64,000 bases of DNA from Leclercia sp. LSNIH1 (GTDB lineage: Bacteria > Pseudomonadota > Gammaproteobacteria > Enterobacterales > Enterobacteriaceae), in NCBI RefSeq assembly GCF_002902985.1, contig NZ_CP026167.1:1984001-2048000 (forward strand), read 5' to 3'. A model generated the notes under the pieces. The model had not been told where the DNA came from and ran no database searches. It saw only the letters and a list, made by a program, of their open reading frames with translations. The translations under genes and the position numbers were made by a program. Each line of letters opens with the position of its first letter. The first letter of the stretch is position 1. Positions 44,962 to 53,328 of the stretch are shown here, piece by piece.

Positions 44962-46732
44962 TTTTTCCCAGCTGTGGCCTACCCTGAAGCGCCTGCTGGC
45001 CTATGGCTCGCCGTGGCGCAAACCGCTGTCGCTGGCGGTGGTATTGCTGTGGATTGCGGCGATAGCCGAAGTGACCGGCCCGCTGCTGATCAGCTATTTC
45101 ATCGACAACATGGTGGCGAAAAACTATCTGCCGCTCGGTTTAGTCACCGGGCTGGCGGTGGCCTATGTCGGGCTACAGTTGCTGGCGGCGGGGCTGCACT
45201 ACGCCCAGTCGCTGCTCTTTAACCAGGCCGCCGTGGGGGTGGTGCAGCAGTTGCGCACCGACGTGATGGACGCCGCGCTGCGCCAGCCGCTGAGCGCGTT
45301 CGATACCCAGCCTGTCGGGCAGATTATCTCCCGCGTGACTAACGATACGGAAGTGATCCGCGATCTCTATGTTACGGTGGTGGCGACGGTGCTGCGCAGC
45401 GCCGCGCTGGTCGGCGCTATGCTGGTGGCGATGTTCAGCCTGGAGTGGCGCATGGCGCTGGTGGCGATGGCGATTTTCCCGGCGGTGATGATTGTGATGA
45501 TCATCTACCAGCGCTACAGCACACCGATTGTGCGCCGGGTGCGAACCTATCTGGCGGATATCAACGATGGCTTTAACGAGGTCATCAATGGCATGAGCGT
45601 GATTCAGCAGTTCCGTCAGCAGGCGCGCTTTGGCGAACGGATGGGCGAGGCCAGCCGCTCACACTACATGGCCCGCATGCAGACCCTGCGTCTGGACGGT
45701 TTCCTGCTGCGCCCGCTGTTAAGCCTCTTTTCGGCGCTGGTGCTGTGCGGGTTGCTGATGCAGTTTGGCTTTGCCGCCCGTGGCACCATCGAAGTGGGGG
45801 TGCTGTATGCCTTTATCAGCTATCTGGGCCGTCTTAATGAGCCGCTGATTGAACTCACCACCCAGCAGTCGATGTTGCAGCAGGCGGTGGTCGCCGGTGA
45901 GCGCGTTTTTGAGCTGATGGATCGCCCGCGCCAGGCCTATGGGGATGACGAGCGCGAACTGCAAAGCGGCGAGATTGAATTTGATCATGTCTCCTTTGCC
46001 TATCGCGACGATCGCCTGGTATTGCAGGATATCAACCTGACGGTACCGTCTCGAAGCTTTGTCGCGCTGGTGGGGCATACCGGCAGCGGTAAAAGTACCC
46101 TCGCCAGCCTGCTGATGGGCTACTACCCGCTCACCGAAGGTGAAATTCGTCTGGATGGGCGCCCGCTGTCGACCCTGAGCCACGCCGTGTTGCGTAAAGG
46201 GGTGGCGATGGTGCAGCAGGATCCGGTGGTTCTGGCCGACACCTTCTATGCCAACGTGACGCTGGGGCGGCCGTTTAGCGAAGAGCAGGTGTGGGACGTG
46301 CTGGAAAAGGTGCAGCTGGCGGATCTGGCCCGCGGCCTGCACGACGGTATCCATACCCGGCTGGGCGAGCAGGGTAACAATCTGTCAGTCGGGCAAAAGC
46401 AGCTATTAGCGCTGGCCCGGGTGTTGATCGATACGCCGCAGGTGCTCATCCTCGATGAAGCCACCGCCAGCATCGATTCCGGCACCGAGCAGGCGATCCA
46501 GCAGGCGCTGGCGGCGGTACGCGAACAGACCACCCTGGTCGTGATTGCTCACCGCCTGTCGACCATTGTTGAGGCAGATACCATTCTGGTGCTTCATCGC
46601 GGCCAGGCGGTTGAGCGCGGTACCCATAAGCAACTGCTTGAGGCGAAAGGGCGTTACTGGCAAATGTATCAACTGCAGCTCGCTGGCGAAGAGCTGGCCG
46701 CCAGCGCGCGGGAGGAGTCCCTCAGCGCCTGA
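44954..46732 (+). CDS. mdlB: MdlB, ABC exporter half-transporter
   Basis: Partner of MdlA, 592 residues from the ATG at 44954, which lies inside the end of mdlA and gives [15 protein letters not shown]. Six membrane helices are followed by a nucleotide-binding domain with Walker A GHTGSGKS, signature LSVGQKQL (one Gly replaced by Val) and a normal Walker [12 protein letters not shown]. The non-canonical signature faces the Asp-type Walker B of MdlA in a heterodimer. A terminator follows before glnK. Confidence 0.95.
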   Translation: MRSFSQLWPTLKRLLAYGSPWRKPLSLAVVLLWIAAIAEVTGPLLISYFIDNMVAKNYLPLGLVTGLAVAYVGLQLLAAGLHYAQSLLFNQAAVGVVQQLRTDVMDAALRQPLSAFDTQPVGQIISRVTNDTEVIRDLYVTVVATVLRSAALVGAMLVAMFSLEWRMALVAMAIFPAVMIVMIIYQRYSTPIVRRVRTYLADINDGFNEVINGMSVIQQFRQQARFGERMGEASRSHYMARMQTLRLDGFLLRPLLSLFSALVLCGLLMQFGFAARGTIEVGVLYAFISYLGRLNEPLIELTTQQSMLQQAVVAGERVFELMDRPRQAYGDDERELQSGEIEFDHVSFAYRDDRLVLQDINLTVPSRSFVALVGHTGSGKSTLASLLMGYYPLTEGEIRLDGRPLSTLSHAVLRKGVAMVQQDPVVLADTFYANVTLGRPFSEEQVWDVLEKVQLADLARGLHDGIHTRLGEQGNNLSVGQKQLLALARVLIDTPQVLILDEATASIDSGTEQAIQQALAAVREQTTLVVIAHRLSTIVEADTILVLHRGQAVERGTHKQLLEAKGRYWQMYQLQLAGEELAASAREESLSA

Positions 46733-46786
46733 TGCACTAAAATTAAGCAACCTGCCAGCCGCTGAATCGGTTGGTGCAAAAATGAA

Positions 46787-46819
46787 ACGCACCCTGCACT
46801 GTCATGGTGCGTTTTTTTT
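46787..46819 (+). terminator. Terminator after mdlB
   Basis: ACGCACC / GGTGCGT stem with a 12-base loop and an eight-T tail. It shares bases with the NtrC site of glnK. Confidence 0.82.
46795..46811 (+). promoter_or_regulatory. NtrC-binding site upstream of glnK
   Basis: TGCACTGTCATGGTGCG differs only slightly from the classic enhancer TGCACTATATTGGTGCA. A further half-site TTGGTGCA stands at 46771-46778. The distance to the sigma-54 promoter (about 60 bases) is usual. Confidence 0.75.
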
Positions 46820-46863
46820 CGCCATCTTATCGCGATGCCTCGTATTCACGCCCTTTTCACTTT

Positions 46864-46879
46864 TGGCACACCCCTTGCA
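46864..46879 (+). promoter_or_regulatory. Sigma-54 promoter of glnK-amtB
   Basis: TGGCAC (-24, 46864-46869) and TTGCA (-12, 46875-46879) with ten bases between the invariant GG and GC. It is ideally placed before glnK and explains induction by nitrogen limitation through NtrC. Confidence 0.85.
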
Positions 46880-46929
46880 ATACCACCTTCGTTAGCTCGC
46901 CAAAACCGAATTCTGACTGGAGGGGATAT

Positions 46930-47268
46930 ATGAAGCTGGTTACCGTGGTAATCAAACCATTCAAGCTCGAAGACGTGCGTGAAGCGCTCTCTTCAATGGG
47001 TATTCAGGGGCTGACCGTCACCGAGGTGAAAGGCTTTGGTCGACAGAAGGGGCATGCAGAGCTCTACCGTGGCGCGGAATATAGCGTCAACTTTCTGCCA
47101 AAGGTGAAGATTGACGTGGCGATCGCCGACGATCAGCTGGAAGAAGTCATCGACGTGATTAGCAAAGCAGCCTACACCGGCAAAATTGGCGACGGCAAAA
47201 TTTTCGTTGCTGAGCTGCAACGCGTTATTCGCATTCGTACAGGCGAAGCCGACGAAGCGGCACTGTAA
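46930..47268 (+). CDS. glnK: GlnK, PII nitrogen signal protein
   Basis: A 112-residue trimeric PII protein that binds ATP/ADP and 2-oxoglutarate and blocks AmtB when nitrogen is plentiful. The uridylylation Tyr51 lies in the T-loop (GHAELYRGAEYSVNF), and the B-loop is KAAYTGKIGDGKIFV. The ATG at 46930 follows a GGAGGGG ribosome site; an open frame further upstream would run over the sigma-54 promoter. amtB follows 33 bases later. Confidence 0.97.
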   Translation: MKLVTVVIKPFKLEDVREALSSMGIQGLTVTEVKGFGRQKGHAELYRGAEYSVNFLPKVKIDVAIADDQLEEVIDVISKAAYTGKIGDGKIFVAELQRVIRIRTGEADEAAL

Positions 47269-47301
47269 AACAGCAGGCACACAGTGATAGGGATCGAGAA
47301 A

Positions 47302-48588
47302 ATGAACACAACAACACTTAAAGCAGGTCTGGGGTCTCTGGCGCTGTTGCCGGGGCTGGCAATGGCTGCACCCGCGGTAGCAGACAAAGCCGATAACGCC
47401 TTTATGATGATTTGCACCGCGCTGGTGCTGTTTATGACCATTCCGGGGATCGCGCTCTTCTACGGCGGCCTGATCCGCGGCAAAAACGTCCTCTCCATGC
47501 TCACCCAGGTGACGGTGACCTTCGCGCTGGTTTGTGTGCTGTGGGTGGTTTACGGCTACTCGCTGGCCTTCGGGGAGGGCAACGCCTTCTTCGGCAGCTT
47601 TAACTGGGCGATGCTGAAAAATATCGAGCTAACCGCGGTAATGGGCAGCTTCTATCAGTACATCCACGTGGCGTTCCAGGGCTCGTTCGCCTGTATCACC
47701 GTCGGGCTGATTGTTGGGGCGCTGGCGGAACGTATCCGCTTCTCCGCCGTGCTGATCTTCGTGGTGGTGTGGCTCACGCTCTCCTACGTGCCGGTGGCGC
47801 ATATGGTGTGGGGCGGCGGCCTGCTGGCCTCTCATGGCGCGCTGGACTTTGCGGGCGGTACCGTTGTGCATATCAACGCCGCGGTAGCGGGGCTGGTGGG
47901 AGCATACCTGATCGGCAAACGCGTCGGTTTTGGCAAAGAGGCCTTCAAACCGCACAACCTGCCGATGGTCTTTACCGGCACGGCTATCCTCTACTTCGGC
48001 TGGTTTGGCTTTAACGCTGGCTCAGCAAGCGCAGCAAACGAAATCGCGGCGCTGGCCTTCGTGAATACCGTTGTGGCGACAGCGGGCGCAATCCTCTCCT
48101 GGATCTTTGGCGAGTGGGCGGTACGCGGCAAGCCTTCGCTGCTGGGTGCCTGTTCCGGTGCCATTGCCGGTCTGGTAGGCATCACCCCGGCCTGTGGCTT
48201 CGTCGGTGTCGGTGGCGCGCTGATCATTGGTATCGTGGCAGGTCTGGCCGGTCTGTGGGGCGTAACGGCGCTGAAACGTGTTCTGCGTGTGGACGACCCG
48301 TGTGATGTCTTTGGTGTGCACGGCGTGTGCGGCATCATCGGCTGTATCATGACCGGTTTCTTCGCCTCAACGTCCCTTGGCGGCGTGGGTTATGCGGAAG
48401 GCGTGACCATGGGTCACCAGGTTCTGGTTCAGCTGGAAAGTATCGCCATCACGGTGGTCTGGTCGGGTGTGGTGGCCTTTATCGGCTACAAGCTGGCAGA
48501 CATGACGGTGGGGCTGCGCGTACCGGAAGAGCAGGAGCGCGAAGGTCTGGACGTCAACAGCCACGGCGAGAACGCATACAACGCGTAA
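47302..48588 (+). CDS. amtB: AmtB, ammonium channel
   Basis: Trimeric inner-membrane ammonium transporter, 428 residues as in E. coli. A signal peptide (LLPGLAMA, cut near residue 22) is followed by eleven helices. The twin histidines are in VVHINAAVAGLVGA (His168) and DVFGVHGVCGIIG (His318), and the conserved Asp160 in GALDFAGG. The start at 47302 follows GGGATCGAGAA. Cotranscribed with its inhibitor GlnK. Confidence 0.97.
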   Translation: MNTTTLKAGLGSLALLPGLAMAAPAVADKADNAFMMICTALVLFMTIPGIALFYGGLIRGKNVLSMLTQVTVTFALVCVLWVVYGYSLAFGEGNAFFGSFNWAMLKNIELTAVMGSFYQYIHVAFQGSFACITVGLIVGALAERIRFSAVLIFVVVWLTLSYVPVAHMVWGGGLLASHGALDFAGGTVVHINAAVAGLVGAYLIGKRVGFGKEAFKPHNLPMVFTGTAILYFGWFGFNAGSASAANEIAALAFVNTVVATAGAILSWIFGEWAVRGKPSLLGACSGAIAGLVGITPACGFVGVGGALIIGIVAGLAGLWGVTALKRVLRVDDPCDVFGVHGVCGIIGCIMTGFFASTSLGGVGYAEGVTMGHQVLVQLESIAITVVWSGVVAFIGYKLADMTVGLRVPEEQEREGLDVNSHGENAYNA

Positions 48589-48600
48589 AGTTAAAGTATT

Positions 48601-48676
48601 GCCCGGTGGCGCTACGCTTACCGGGCCTACGGATTGTGCTTTTGTAGGCCGGGTAAGGCAAAGACGCCGCCCGGCT
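48601..48676. repeat. REP pair between amtB and tesB
   Basis: Two opposed REP units: GCCCGGTGGCGCTACGC...CCGGGCC (48601-48627) and TGTAGGCCGGGTAAGGC...GCCGCCCGGC (48642-48675). They lie between convergent genes. Confidence 0.85.
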
Positions 48677-48684
48677 TTTTCATA

Positions 48685-49545
48685 TCATCCGCGGTTACGC
48701 ATCACCCCTTCCTGCACGGTGGAGGCCACCAGCACGCCATCCTGGGTATAAAACTCACCACGAACAAAGCCGCGAGCGCTGGATGCCGAGGTACTCTCCA
48801 CGCTGTACAGCAGCCACTCATTCATATTAAACGGACGGTGGAACCACATCGAATGGTCGATGGTGGCAACCTGCATCCCTTTCTCAAGGAAGCCCACACC
48901 ATGTGGCTGCAGGGCAACCGGCAGGAAGTTGAAGTCGGAGGCATAACCCAGCAGATATTGATGCACGCGGAAATCTTCCGGCATCGCGCCGTTCGCGCGG
49001 ATCCAGACCTGACGAGCCGGCTCCGCAATATGGCCCTTCATTGGGTTGTGGAACTCAACCGGGCGGATCTCCAGTGGTTTATCGCAAAGAAACTTCTCTT
49101 TAACCTGCGGAGGCAGCAGATGCGCCAGCGCACGGGCAATGTCCGTCTCGGAACGCAACGCGTCGGGTGCGGGGGCAGGGGGCATCGCTTTCTGATGCTC
49201 ATAGCCCGGCTCCGGCGCCTGGAATGAGGCGGTCATGTAAAAGATTGGCTTGCCGTTTTGCACCGCCGCCACGCGGCGGGCGCTGAAACTGGTGCCGTCG
49301 CGCAGGACTTCAACGTCATACACGATGGGCTTCTGGCTGTCGCCAGGGCGCAGAAAATAGCTATGAAAGGAGTGCACAAAGCGCTCCTGGGGTACGGTCT
49401 CTTTTGCAGCGTAGAGGGCTTGTCCCACAACCTGGCCGCCGAAAACCTGGCGTAATCCCAGATCTTCGCTTTGTCCCCGAAAGAGTCCTTCTTCAATTTT
49501 TTCCAGGTTTAATAATGTCAGCAGATTGCTTAATGCCTGACTCAT
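48685..49545 (-). CDS. tesB: TesB, acyl-CoA thioesterase II
   Basis: Broad-range double hot-dog acyl-CoA thioesterase of 286 residues. Active residues (E. coli numbering) are Asp204 in [15 protein letters not shown], Thr228 in [13 protein letters not shown] region and Gln278 in [11 protein letters not shown]. The start at 49545 ([18 protein letters not shown]) was chosen over a start four codons upstream. It runs leftward, alone, between amtB and ybaY. Confidence 0.96.
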   Translation of the reverse strand: MSQALSNLLTLLNLEKIEEGLFRGQSEDLGLRQVFGGQVVGQALYAAKETVPQERFVHSFHSYFLRPGDSQKPIVYDVEVLRDGTSFSARRVAAVQNGKPIFYMTASFQAPEPGYEHQKAMPPAPAPDALRSETDIARALAHLLPPQVKEKFLCDKPLEIRPVEFHNPMKGHIAEPARQVWIRANGAMPEDFRVHQYLLGYASDFNFLPVALQPHGVGFLEKGMQVATIDHSMWFHRPFNMNEWLLYSVESTSASSARGFVRGEFYTQDGVLVASTVQEGVMRNRG

Positions 49546-49753
49546 AGTCGTCCTCAATTAATACGCCGTGGCGAAAGATACGCAGAGTATAACGCAGAAA
49601 TGCAAGTGGTCCGATGGGTGCAATAATCTGAATAACAGGGGGATTCCAGGCATAAATAATTGATCTGTGCCACACTTAGTCTCGTTATCTTTATGTTAAC
49701 CACTCATCTGGCGGTATCGATCCCGCTGGTGCATTGATGATAAGGAGAACTCA

Positions 49754-50323
49754 ATGAAACTCGTGCACATGTTAAGTGGTTTAGCGGTAGCGGTTGCTCT
49801 CTCTGCCTGCGCGGATAAAAGCGCAGACATTCAGACGCCGGCGCCGAACCCTAACACTGCTGGCGTAGCGACGCAGCCGACCATTCAGCAGCCAAATGTC
49901 TCAGGTACAATCTGGATCCGCCAGAAGGTGGCTTTACCGCCGGATGCAGTGTTAACCGTTACTCTGTCTGATGCCTCGCTGGCGGATTCGCCATCGAAGG
50001 TTCTGGCGCAGCGGGCGACGCGTACCGAGGGTAAACAGGCGCCATTTAAATTTGAACTGCCGTTTAACCCGGCGGATGTTCAGCCTAACGCCCGCATCCT
50101 GCTGAGCGCAGCCATTACCATTGACGATAAGGTTGTCCTGATGACCGATATCGTTAAACCGGTGATCAATCAGGGCGGTACCAAAGCCGATCTGGTGCTG
50201 GTGCCGGTACAGCAGACCTCGCTGCCGCTGCAGCCTGGCGGCGGTGCGCCGACAACTGTGCCGTCAACGTCACCAACCCAGGTTAGCCCATCTACGGCTA
50301 CGCCGGCGCCAACCCAGCTTTAA
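49754..50323 (+). CDS. ybaY: YbaY, lipoprotein with YscW-like domain
   Basis: A 189-residue lipoprotein of unknown role: signal peptide MKLVHMLSGLAVAVALSAC with the lipid-carrying Cys at 19. The middle (about 50-150) is a beta-rich YscW/pilotin-like domain (VSGTIWIRQKVALPPDAVLT), and the C terminus is a Pro/Thr/Ser-rich tail (PSTSPTQVSPSTATPAPTQ). The good ribosome site is AAGGAGAA. It converges on atl. Confidence 0.9.
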   Translation: MKLVHMLSGLAVAVALSACADKSADIQTPAPNPNTAGVATQPTIQQPNVSGTIWIRQKVALPPDAVLTVTLSDASLADSPSKVLAQRATRTEGKQAPFKFELPFNPADVQPNARILLSAAITIDDKVVLMTDIVKPVINQGGTKADLVLVPVQQTSLPLQPGGGAPTTVPSTSPTQVSPSTATPAPTQL

Positions 50324-50331
50324 TGCTTCAT

Positions 50332-50353
50332 GCCCCTCTCGTCTGAGAGGGGC
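50332..50353. terminator. Hairpin between ybaY and atl
   Basis: GCCCCTCTC / GAGAGGGGC, a perfect 9-bp stem with a GTCT loop between convergent genes. T-runs are weak on both sides. Confidence 0.55.
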
Positions 50354-50356
50354 TAT

Positions 50357-50668
50357 TCAATACCGCCAGCGATAACGCTGCATATCAATTTGCCCACTTC
50401 CCGACACCTGCACACCTTCGCTGAGTAAGGCCTGACGCTGGCGCTGTAAATCTGGCCCGGTTAAGGAGATTACTCCGTGGCGGTTGACCACCCGATGCCA
50501 GGGCAGGGTGCTACCTTCAGGCAGCCTTCTCAGCACACCGCCTACCTGTCGCGCTGCACGGGGAGAACCCGCCAGCTGCGCCACCTCGCCATAGGTGGTG
50601 ACCGTGCCTTCGGGAATCGAGGCCACTATCTGCCATACCCGCTGGGGAAAAGAGTCGTGCTCGTCCAT
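50357..50668 (-). CDS. atl: Atl (YbaZ), alkyltransferase-like protein
   Basis: A 103-residue relative of O6-methylguanine-DNA methyltransferase in which the acceptor Cys is replaced: the motif reads PWHRVVNRHG where active enzymes have PCHRV. Such proteins bind O6-alkylguanine and hand it to nucleotide excision repair. The start at 50668 (MDEHDSFPQRVW) is preceded by CAGGAGCAC, a good ribosome site; the upstream ATG at 50692 lacks one. Confidence 0.93.
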   Translation of the reverse strand: MDEHDSFPQRVWQIVASIPEGTVTTYGEVAQLAGSPRAARQVGGVLRRLPEGSTLPWHRVVNRHGVISLTGPDLQRQRQALLSEGVQVSGSGQIDMQRYRWRY

Positions 50669-50777
50669 TTTGTGCTCCTGTGTTAAGGGCATGATAAAGA
50701 TTTACGGACAAGACAGGAAGAAAGTGCCCACTCTGTAAACGTTTTGCGCAATAAAACATCACCCGGACGCGGTTAAC

Positions 50778-50806
50778 TTGCAATTGCTATCCCGTACAGT
50801 GATAAT
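50778..50806 (+). promoter_or_regulatory. Promoter of ffs
   Basis: TTGCAA (50778-50783) and GATAAT (50801-50806) with a 17-base spacer. A start about 7 bases downstream would give a precursor with a leader of about 25 bases, as known for 4.5S RNA before RNase P cleavage. Confidence 0.7.
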
Positions 50807-50838
50807 GCGCCAGCGCGTTGGTTAACAACGCTCTCAAT

Positions 50839-50952
50839 GGGGGCTCTGTTGGTTCTCCCGCAACGCTACTCTGTTCACCAGGTCAGGTCCGGAAGGAAGC
50901 AGCCAGGGCAGACGACGTGTGTGCCGGGATGTAGCTGGCAGGGCCCCCACCC
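50839..50952 (+). ncRNA. ffs: 4.5S RNA (signal recognition particle RNA)
   Basis: 114-base SRP RNA that pairs with Ffh to target inner-membrane proteins. The long hairpin is closed by GGGGGC at the 5' end and GCCCCC near the 3' end; the tetraloop arm carries the invariant CAGGTCCGGAAGGAAGCAG segment (50884-50902). The sequence matches E. coli ffs apart from a few substitutions in the loop region (GACGACG for GATGACGC). Confidence 0.97.
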
Positions 50953-51213
50953 ATTTCTGCTCTTCTCAGCATCGCTTCATATCCATTATCGCCATTATCC
51001 CCAACAATAGTGCGCGTATTATATATTTTTAAACCGACCTGTATATTTCGAAAATTGTCATCATACTGAAACATGATTGTCATTATTCTGTCATAAATTT
51101 TCTGCAGGGTAAGTGTGACATTTTTATGATGTATAAGCAGAGAATATATATCTGGATAATAATGTTAACTTCGTGTATTAATTTAAGAAAAAATAGCCAG
51201 GGATGTAAAAACG

Positions 51214-51465
51214 ATGACGACTGCAGTCCTGAATGTAAAAATTGACGAAGCGCTGAAAGAGAAACTTCGTCATTATGCCGAAGTGAATAATGAGAATCTC
51301 AGCGTTACCACTGAGAAGCTGCTGCAGATGGCATTTGCTGTAGCAGATGAGGCGGGAGTGACGGAGGAGGATATCGACAATCAGCATACGGAAGAAGAGA
51401 GTGTAGCTCCATTTACTCCTAAAGAAATCAAGGCACTAAGAAAAATTCTGAAGAAGAAAAAATGA
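51214..51465 (+). CDS. Small protein with ribbon-helix-helix-like N terminus
   Basis: An 83-residue protein that I cannot name. Residues 1-40 have the pattern of MetJ/Arc/CopG antitoxins: a short strand TTAVLNVKIDEALKEKL followed by two helices. The middle is acidic (DEAGVTEEDIDNQHTEEE) and the C terminus is very basic (KALRKILKKKK). The ATG at 51214 follows AGGGATG. Its TGA overlaps the ATG of the next gene (ATGA), the coupling usual for toxin-antitoxin and similar pairs. It lies in the accessory stretch after ffs and is AT-rich compared with the backbone. DNA binding is inference. Confidence 0.68.
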   Translation: MTTAVLNVKIDEALKEKLRHYAEVNNENLSVTTEKLLQMAFAVADEAGVTEEDIDNQHTEEESVAPFTPKEIKALRKILKKKK

Positions 51466-51680
51466 AACAACATCAACAATCCACCGCCAGCAGCTACTCC
51501 GAAGCCTGCACGCTTCTGCGCTCTGGCTATGTCAAACATGTCCGCCTGGGCTGGGACGTTGGCAGTGATGAGTTCTTTCGAATTGCGTCTGACTGGTGTG
51601 ATACCGGTGCAAAAATAAAGAAAGAAGGCGATAGTTTTGTTATTTCCCTGAAAGGTTTTCCTATTCCTGCTCAGCACTGA
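51462..51680 (+). CDS. 72-residue partner of the RHH-like protein
   Basis: A 72-residue protein, not recognised. Residues about 15-70 form a compact alpha-beta pattern with several aromatic residues (YVKHVRLGWDVGSDEFFRI, ISLKGFPIPAQ). No signal peptide or membrane segment is seen, nor a known toxin motif such as RelE, MazF or PIN. It is translationally coupled to the upstream gene by a 4-base overlap and followed by an excellent terminator, which supports a real two-gene unit. Confidence 0.62.
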   Translation: MKQHQQSTASSYSEACTLLRSGYVKHVRLGWDVGSDEFFRIASDWCDTGAKIKKEGDSFVISLKGFPIPAQH

Positions 51681-51692
51681 CCTCCCATGCTG

Positions 51693-51732
51693 AAAATGTC
51701 TGACTGTAACAATTACAGTCAGACATTTTTAA
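51693..51732 (+). terminator. Strong terminator after the two-gene unit
   Basis: Perfect 17-bp stem AAAATGTCTGACTGTAA / TTACAGTCAGACATTTT with a CAA loop, ending in a T-run. It lies 12 bases after the stop codon. Confidence 0.93.
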
Positions 51733-51822
51733 ATTGCCCGTTATGCGCGATTATTTGTGCGCCCGCTCACTTTTTTCCCGTAATTAATATCAACGTTGCA
51801 GTCGCCCACGGCGAAAAGGCGA

Positions 51823-53244
51823 TTACACCAGGGTACGTTTTACGTTTTGCCCACCGTTAATCAGCGCCAGCCACAGCGGCTTGATCCGCACCAGGGCGTT
51901 TTCCAGCGCCATTGGCTCCAGAGAGAAGGGCATGCGCAGGTAGCGGTCAAACGCCCCGCAAAGCCCGAACCGCGTCCCGGTCCCCAGATGAATACCCGCC
52001 GCTTCGGCGCGGGTGGCGAGCTGAGTGGCCAACATATCCGGCAGTTCCACCCAGTAGGATAAGCCCCCTTCCGGCACCTGGAAACGCCAGTCGGGAAAAT
52101 GTTCCCGCAGTAGCGCGGCGCAGCCATCTCGCCGCTCACGCAGCATCTGCCGTCGGGCAGGTAAAAAGGTTTCGCCCTGCTCAATCAACCACAGGGTCGC
52201 CAGCTGTTCCAGCAGCGGCGAGCCGAGATCGAGCGTATCGCGCGTTTGCGCCAGCGTGGCGATGGTGCGCGCCGGGGCGCGAACCCAGCCCAGACGCAGG
52301 CCGCCCCAGAAACTTTTTCCCGCCGAGCCGAGGGTAATGACATTGCCGTTCGGGCAGAAGGCAGCCAGCGGCGCTGGGGGAGGTGCATCGAACCAGAGAT
52401 CCACCATGGTTTCATCGACGACCAGCAGAGTGCGGGCCCGGGCAGCCACGGCGGCGATAGCTTGCCGGCTCGTCGCATCCATGCAGCGGCCCGTGGGATT
52501 GTGGAAATCCGGCATCAGATAAGCCAGGCGCGGCGCGGTCTGGGCGAGGGTGGCGGCAAAGCCGTCAATATCCCAGCCGGTCTGCGGCAGCGAGACACCT
52601 ACCGGTCGGCAGGAGGCGCCCTGGATGGCGGCAATAGCCAGCGGGTAAGTGGGGTGATCCACCACTACCCGATCGCCTGGCCCGGTGAACATGCGCAGTA
52701 CCAGCGCCAGCCCGCTGACGGCACCGTTAACCACCATCACCTCTTCTGCCCGGGTCGGCAGGCCGCGCGCCGTATAGCGTGCGGCAATGGCTTCGCGCAG
52801 GGCCAGCAGTCCCAGTTGGTCATAGCCGGTTTGCGTCAGATGCGGCGTCATGGCGGTCAGGGCATGGGTATAGGCCTGATGGATCTCCGGCCCGGCTCCC
52901 AGCGCGGCGGTAGAGAGATCCAGCGCCGCACTGGCGTTGGCGCGGGTAGGGGGCGTGCGGCTGTTGGGCAGGATCACCCGCGAGCCGCTACCGTGTCGGC
53001 TTTCGAGGTAGCCCTCATCCCGCAGATGGGCAAGGGCGCTGCTGACGGTGGTCCGGCTGACTTCCAGCGTTAAAGCCAGCTCCCGCTCTCCCGGCAGGCG
53101 TGTATCCAGCGCCAGCCTGCCGTCCAGGATCAGCAGGCGCAGGGCATCGGCCAGCTGTCGCCACAGCGGGGTACGGGAGGGGCTCTCCTGCCAGTGACCC
53201 AGCAGACGCACTAATGACTGACTTCCAAATCGACGTGATGACAC
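51823..53244 (-). CDS. MocR/YczR-type GntR regulator with aminotransferase domain
   Basis: A MocR-family regulator: N-terminal GntR winged helix (RLPGERELALTLEVSRTTVS) joined to a fold-type I aminotransferase domain whose PLP lysine is in LGSAGKSFWGGLRLGW. Such proteins sense PLP or amino acids. It is divergent from a YczE-type membrane protein, the usual partner of the YczR subgroup. The start is uncertain: ATG 53280 (485 residues) has no ribosome site and a palindrome (53249-53273) lies between it and a GTG at 53244 (473 residues, MSSRRFGSQSLVRLL), which is taken here. Confidence 0.85.
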   Translation of the reverse strand: MSSRRFGSQSLVRLLGHWQESPSRTPLWRQLADALRLLILDGRLALDTRLPGERELALTLEVSRTTVSSALAHLRDEGYLESRHGSGSRVILPNSRTPPTRANASAALDLSTAALGAGPEIHQAYTHALTAMTPHLTQTGYDQLGLLALREAIAARYTARGLPTRAEEVMVVNGAVSGLALVLRMFTGPGDRVVVDHPTYPLAIAAIQGASCRPVGVSLPQTGWDIDGFAATLAQTAPRLAYLMPDFHNPTGRCMDATSRQAIAAVAARARTLLVVDETMVDLWFDAPPPAPLAAFCPNGNVITLGSAGKSFWGGLRLGWVRAPARTIATLAQTRDTLDLGSPLLEQLATLWLIEQGETFLPARRQMLRERRDGCAALLREHFPDWRFQVPEGGLSYWVELPDMLATQLATRAEAAGIHLGTGTRFGLCGAFDRYLRMPFSLEPMALENALVRIKPLWLALINGGQNVKRTLV

Positions 53245-53248
53245 AGGC

Positions 53249-53273
53249 AGTCCACTTTTTGAAAACTGGTCAT
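53249..53273. promoter_or_regulatory. Candidate MocR operator
   Basis: CAGTCCACTTTTTGAAAACTGGTCA contains two inverted copies of a motif like AAAGTGGAC / AAACTGGTC. This resembles binding sites described for MocR proteins such as PdxR (AAAGTGGnCTA). It lies between the divergent genes, which suits control of both. Confidence 0.45.
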
Positions 53274-53328
53274 TAATCATAGGGCCATTTCAGGCAATGA
53301 TAAAAGCAGAAACCATCGGAGAGCGATC

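Noticed and set aside
43189..46732. MdlAB as the exporter of the double-glycine peptide
   Set aside because: Neither half-transporter has an N-terminal C39 peptidase domain, and they are 23 kb away in a conserved backbone operon.
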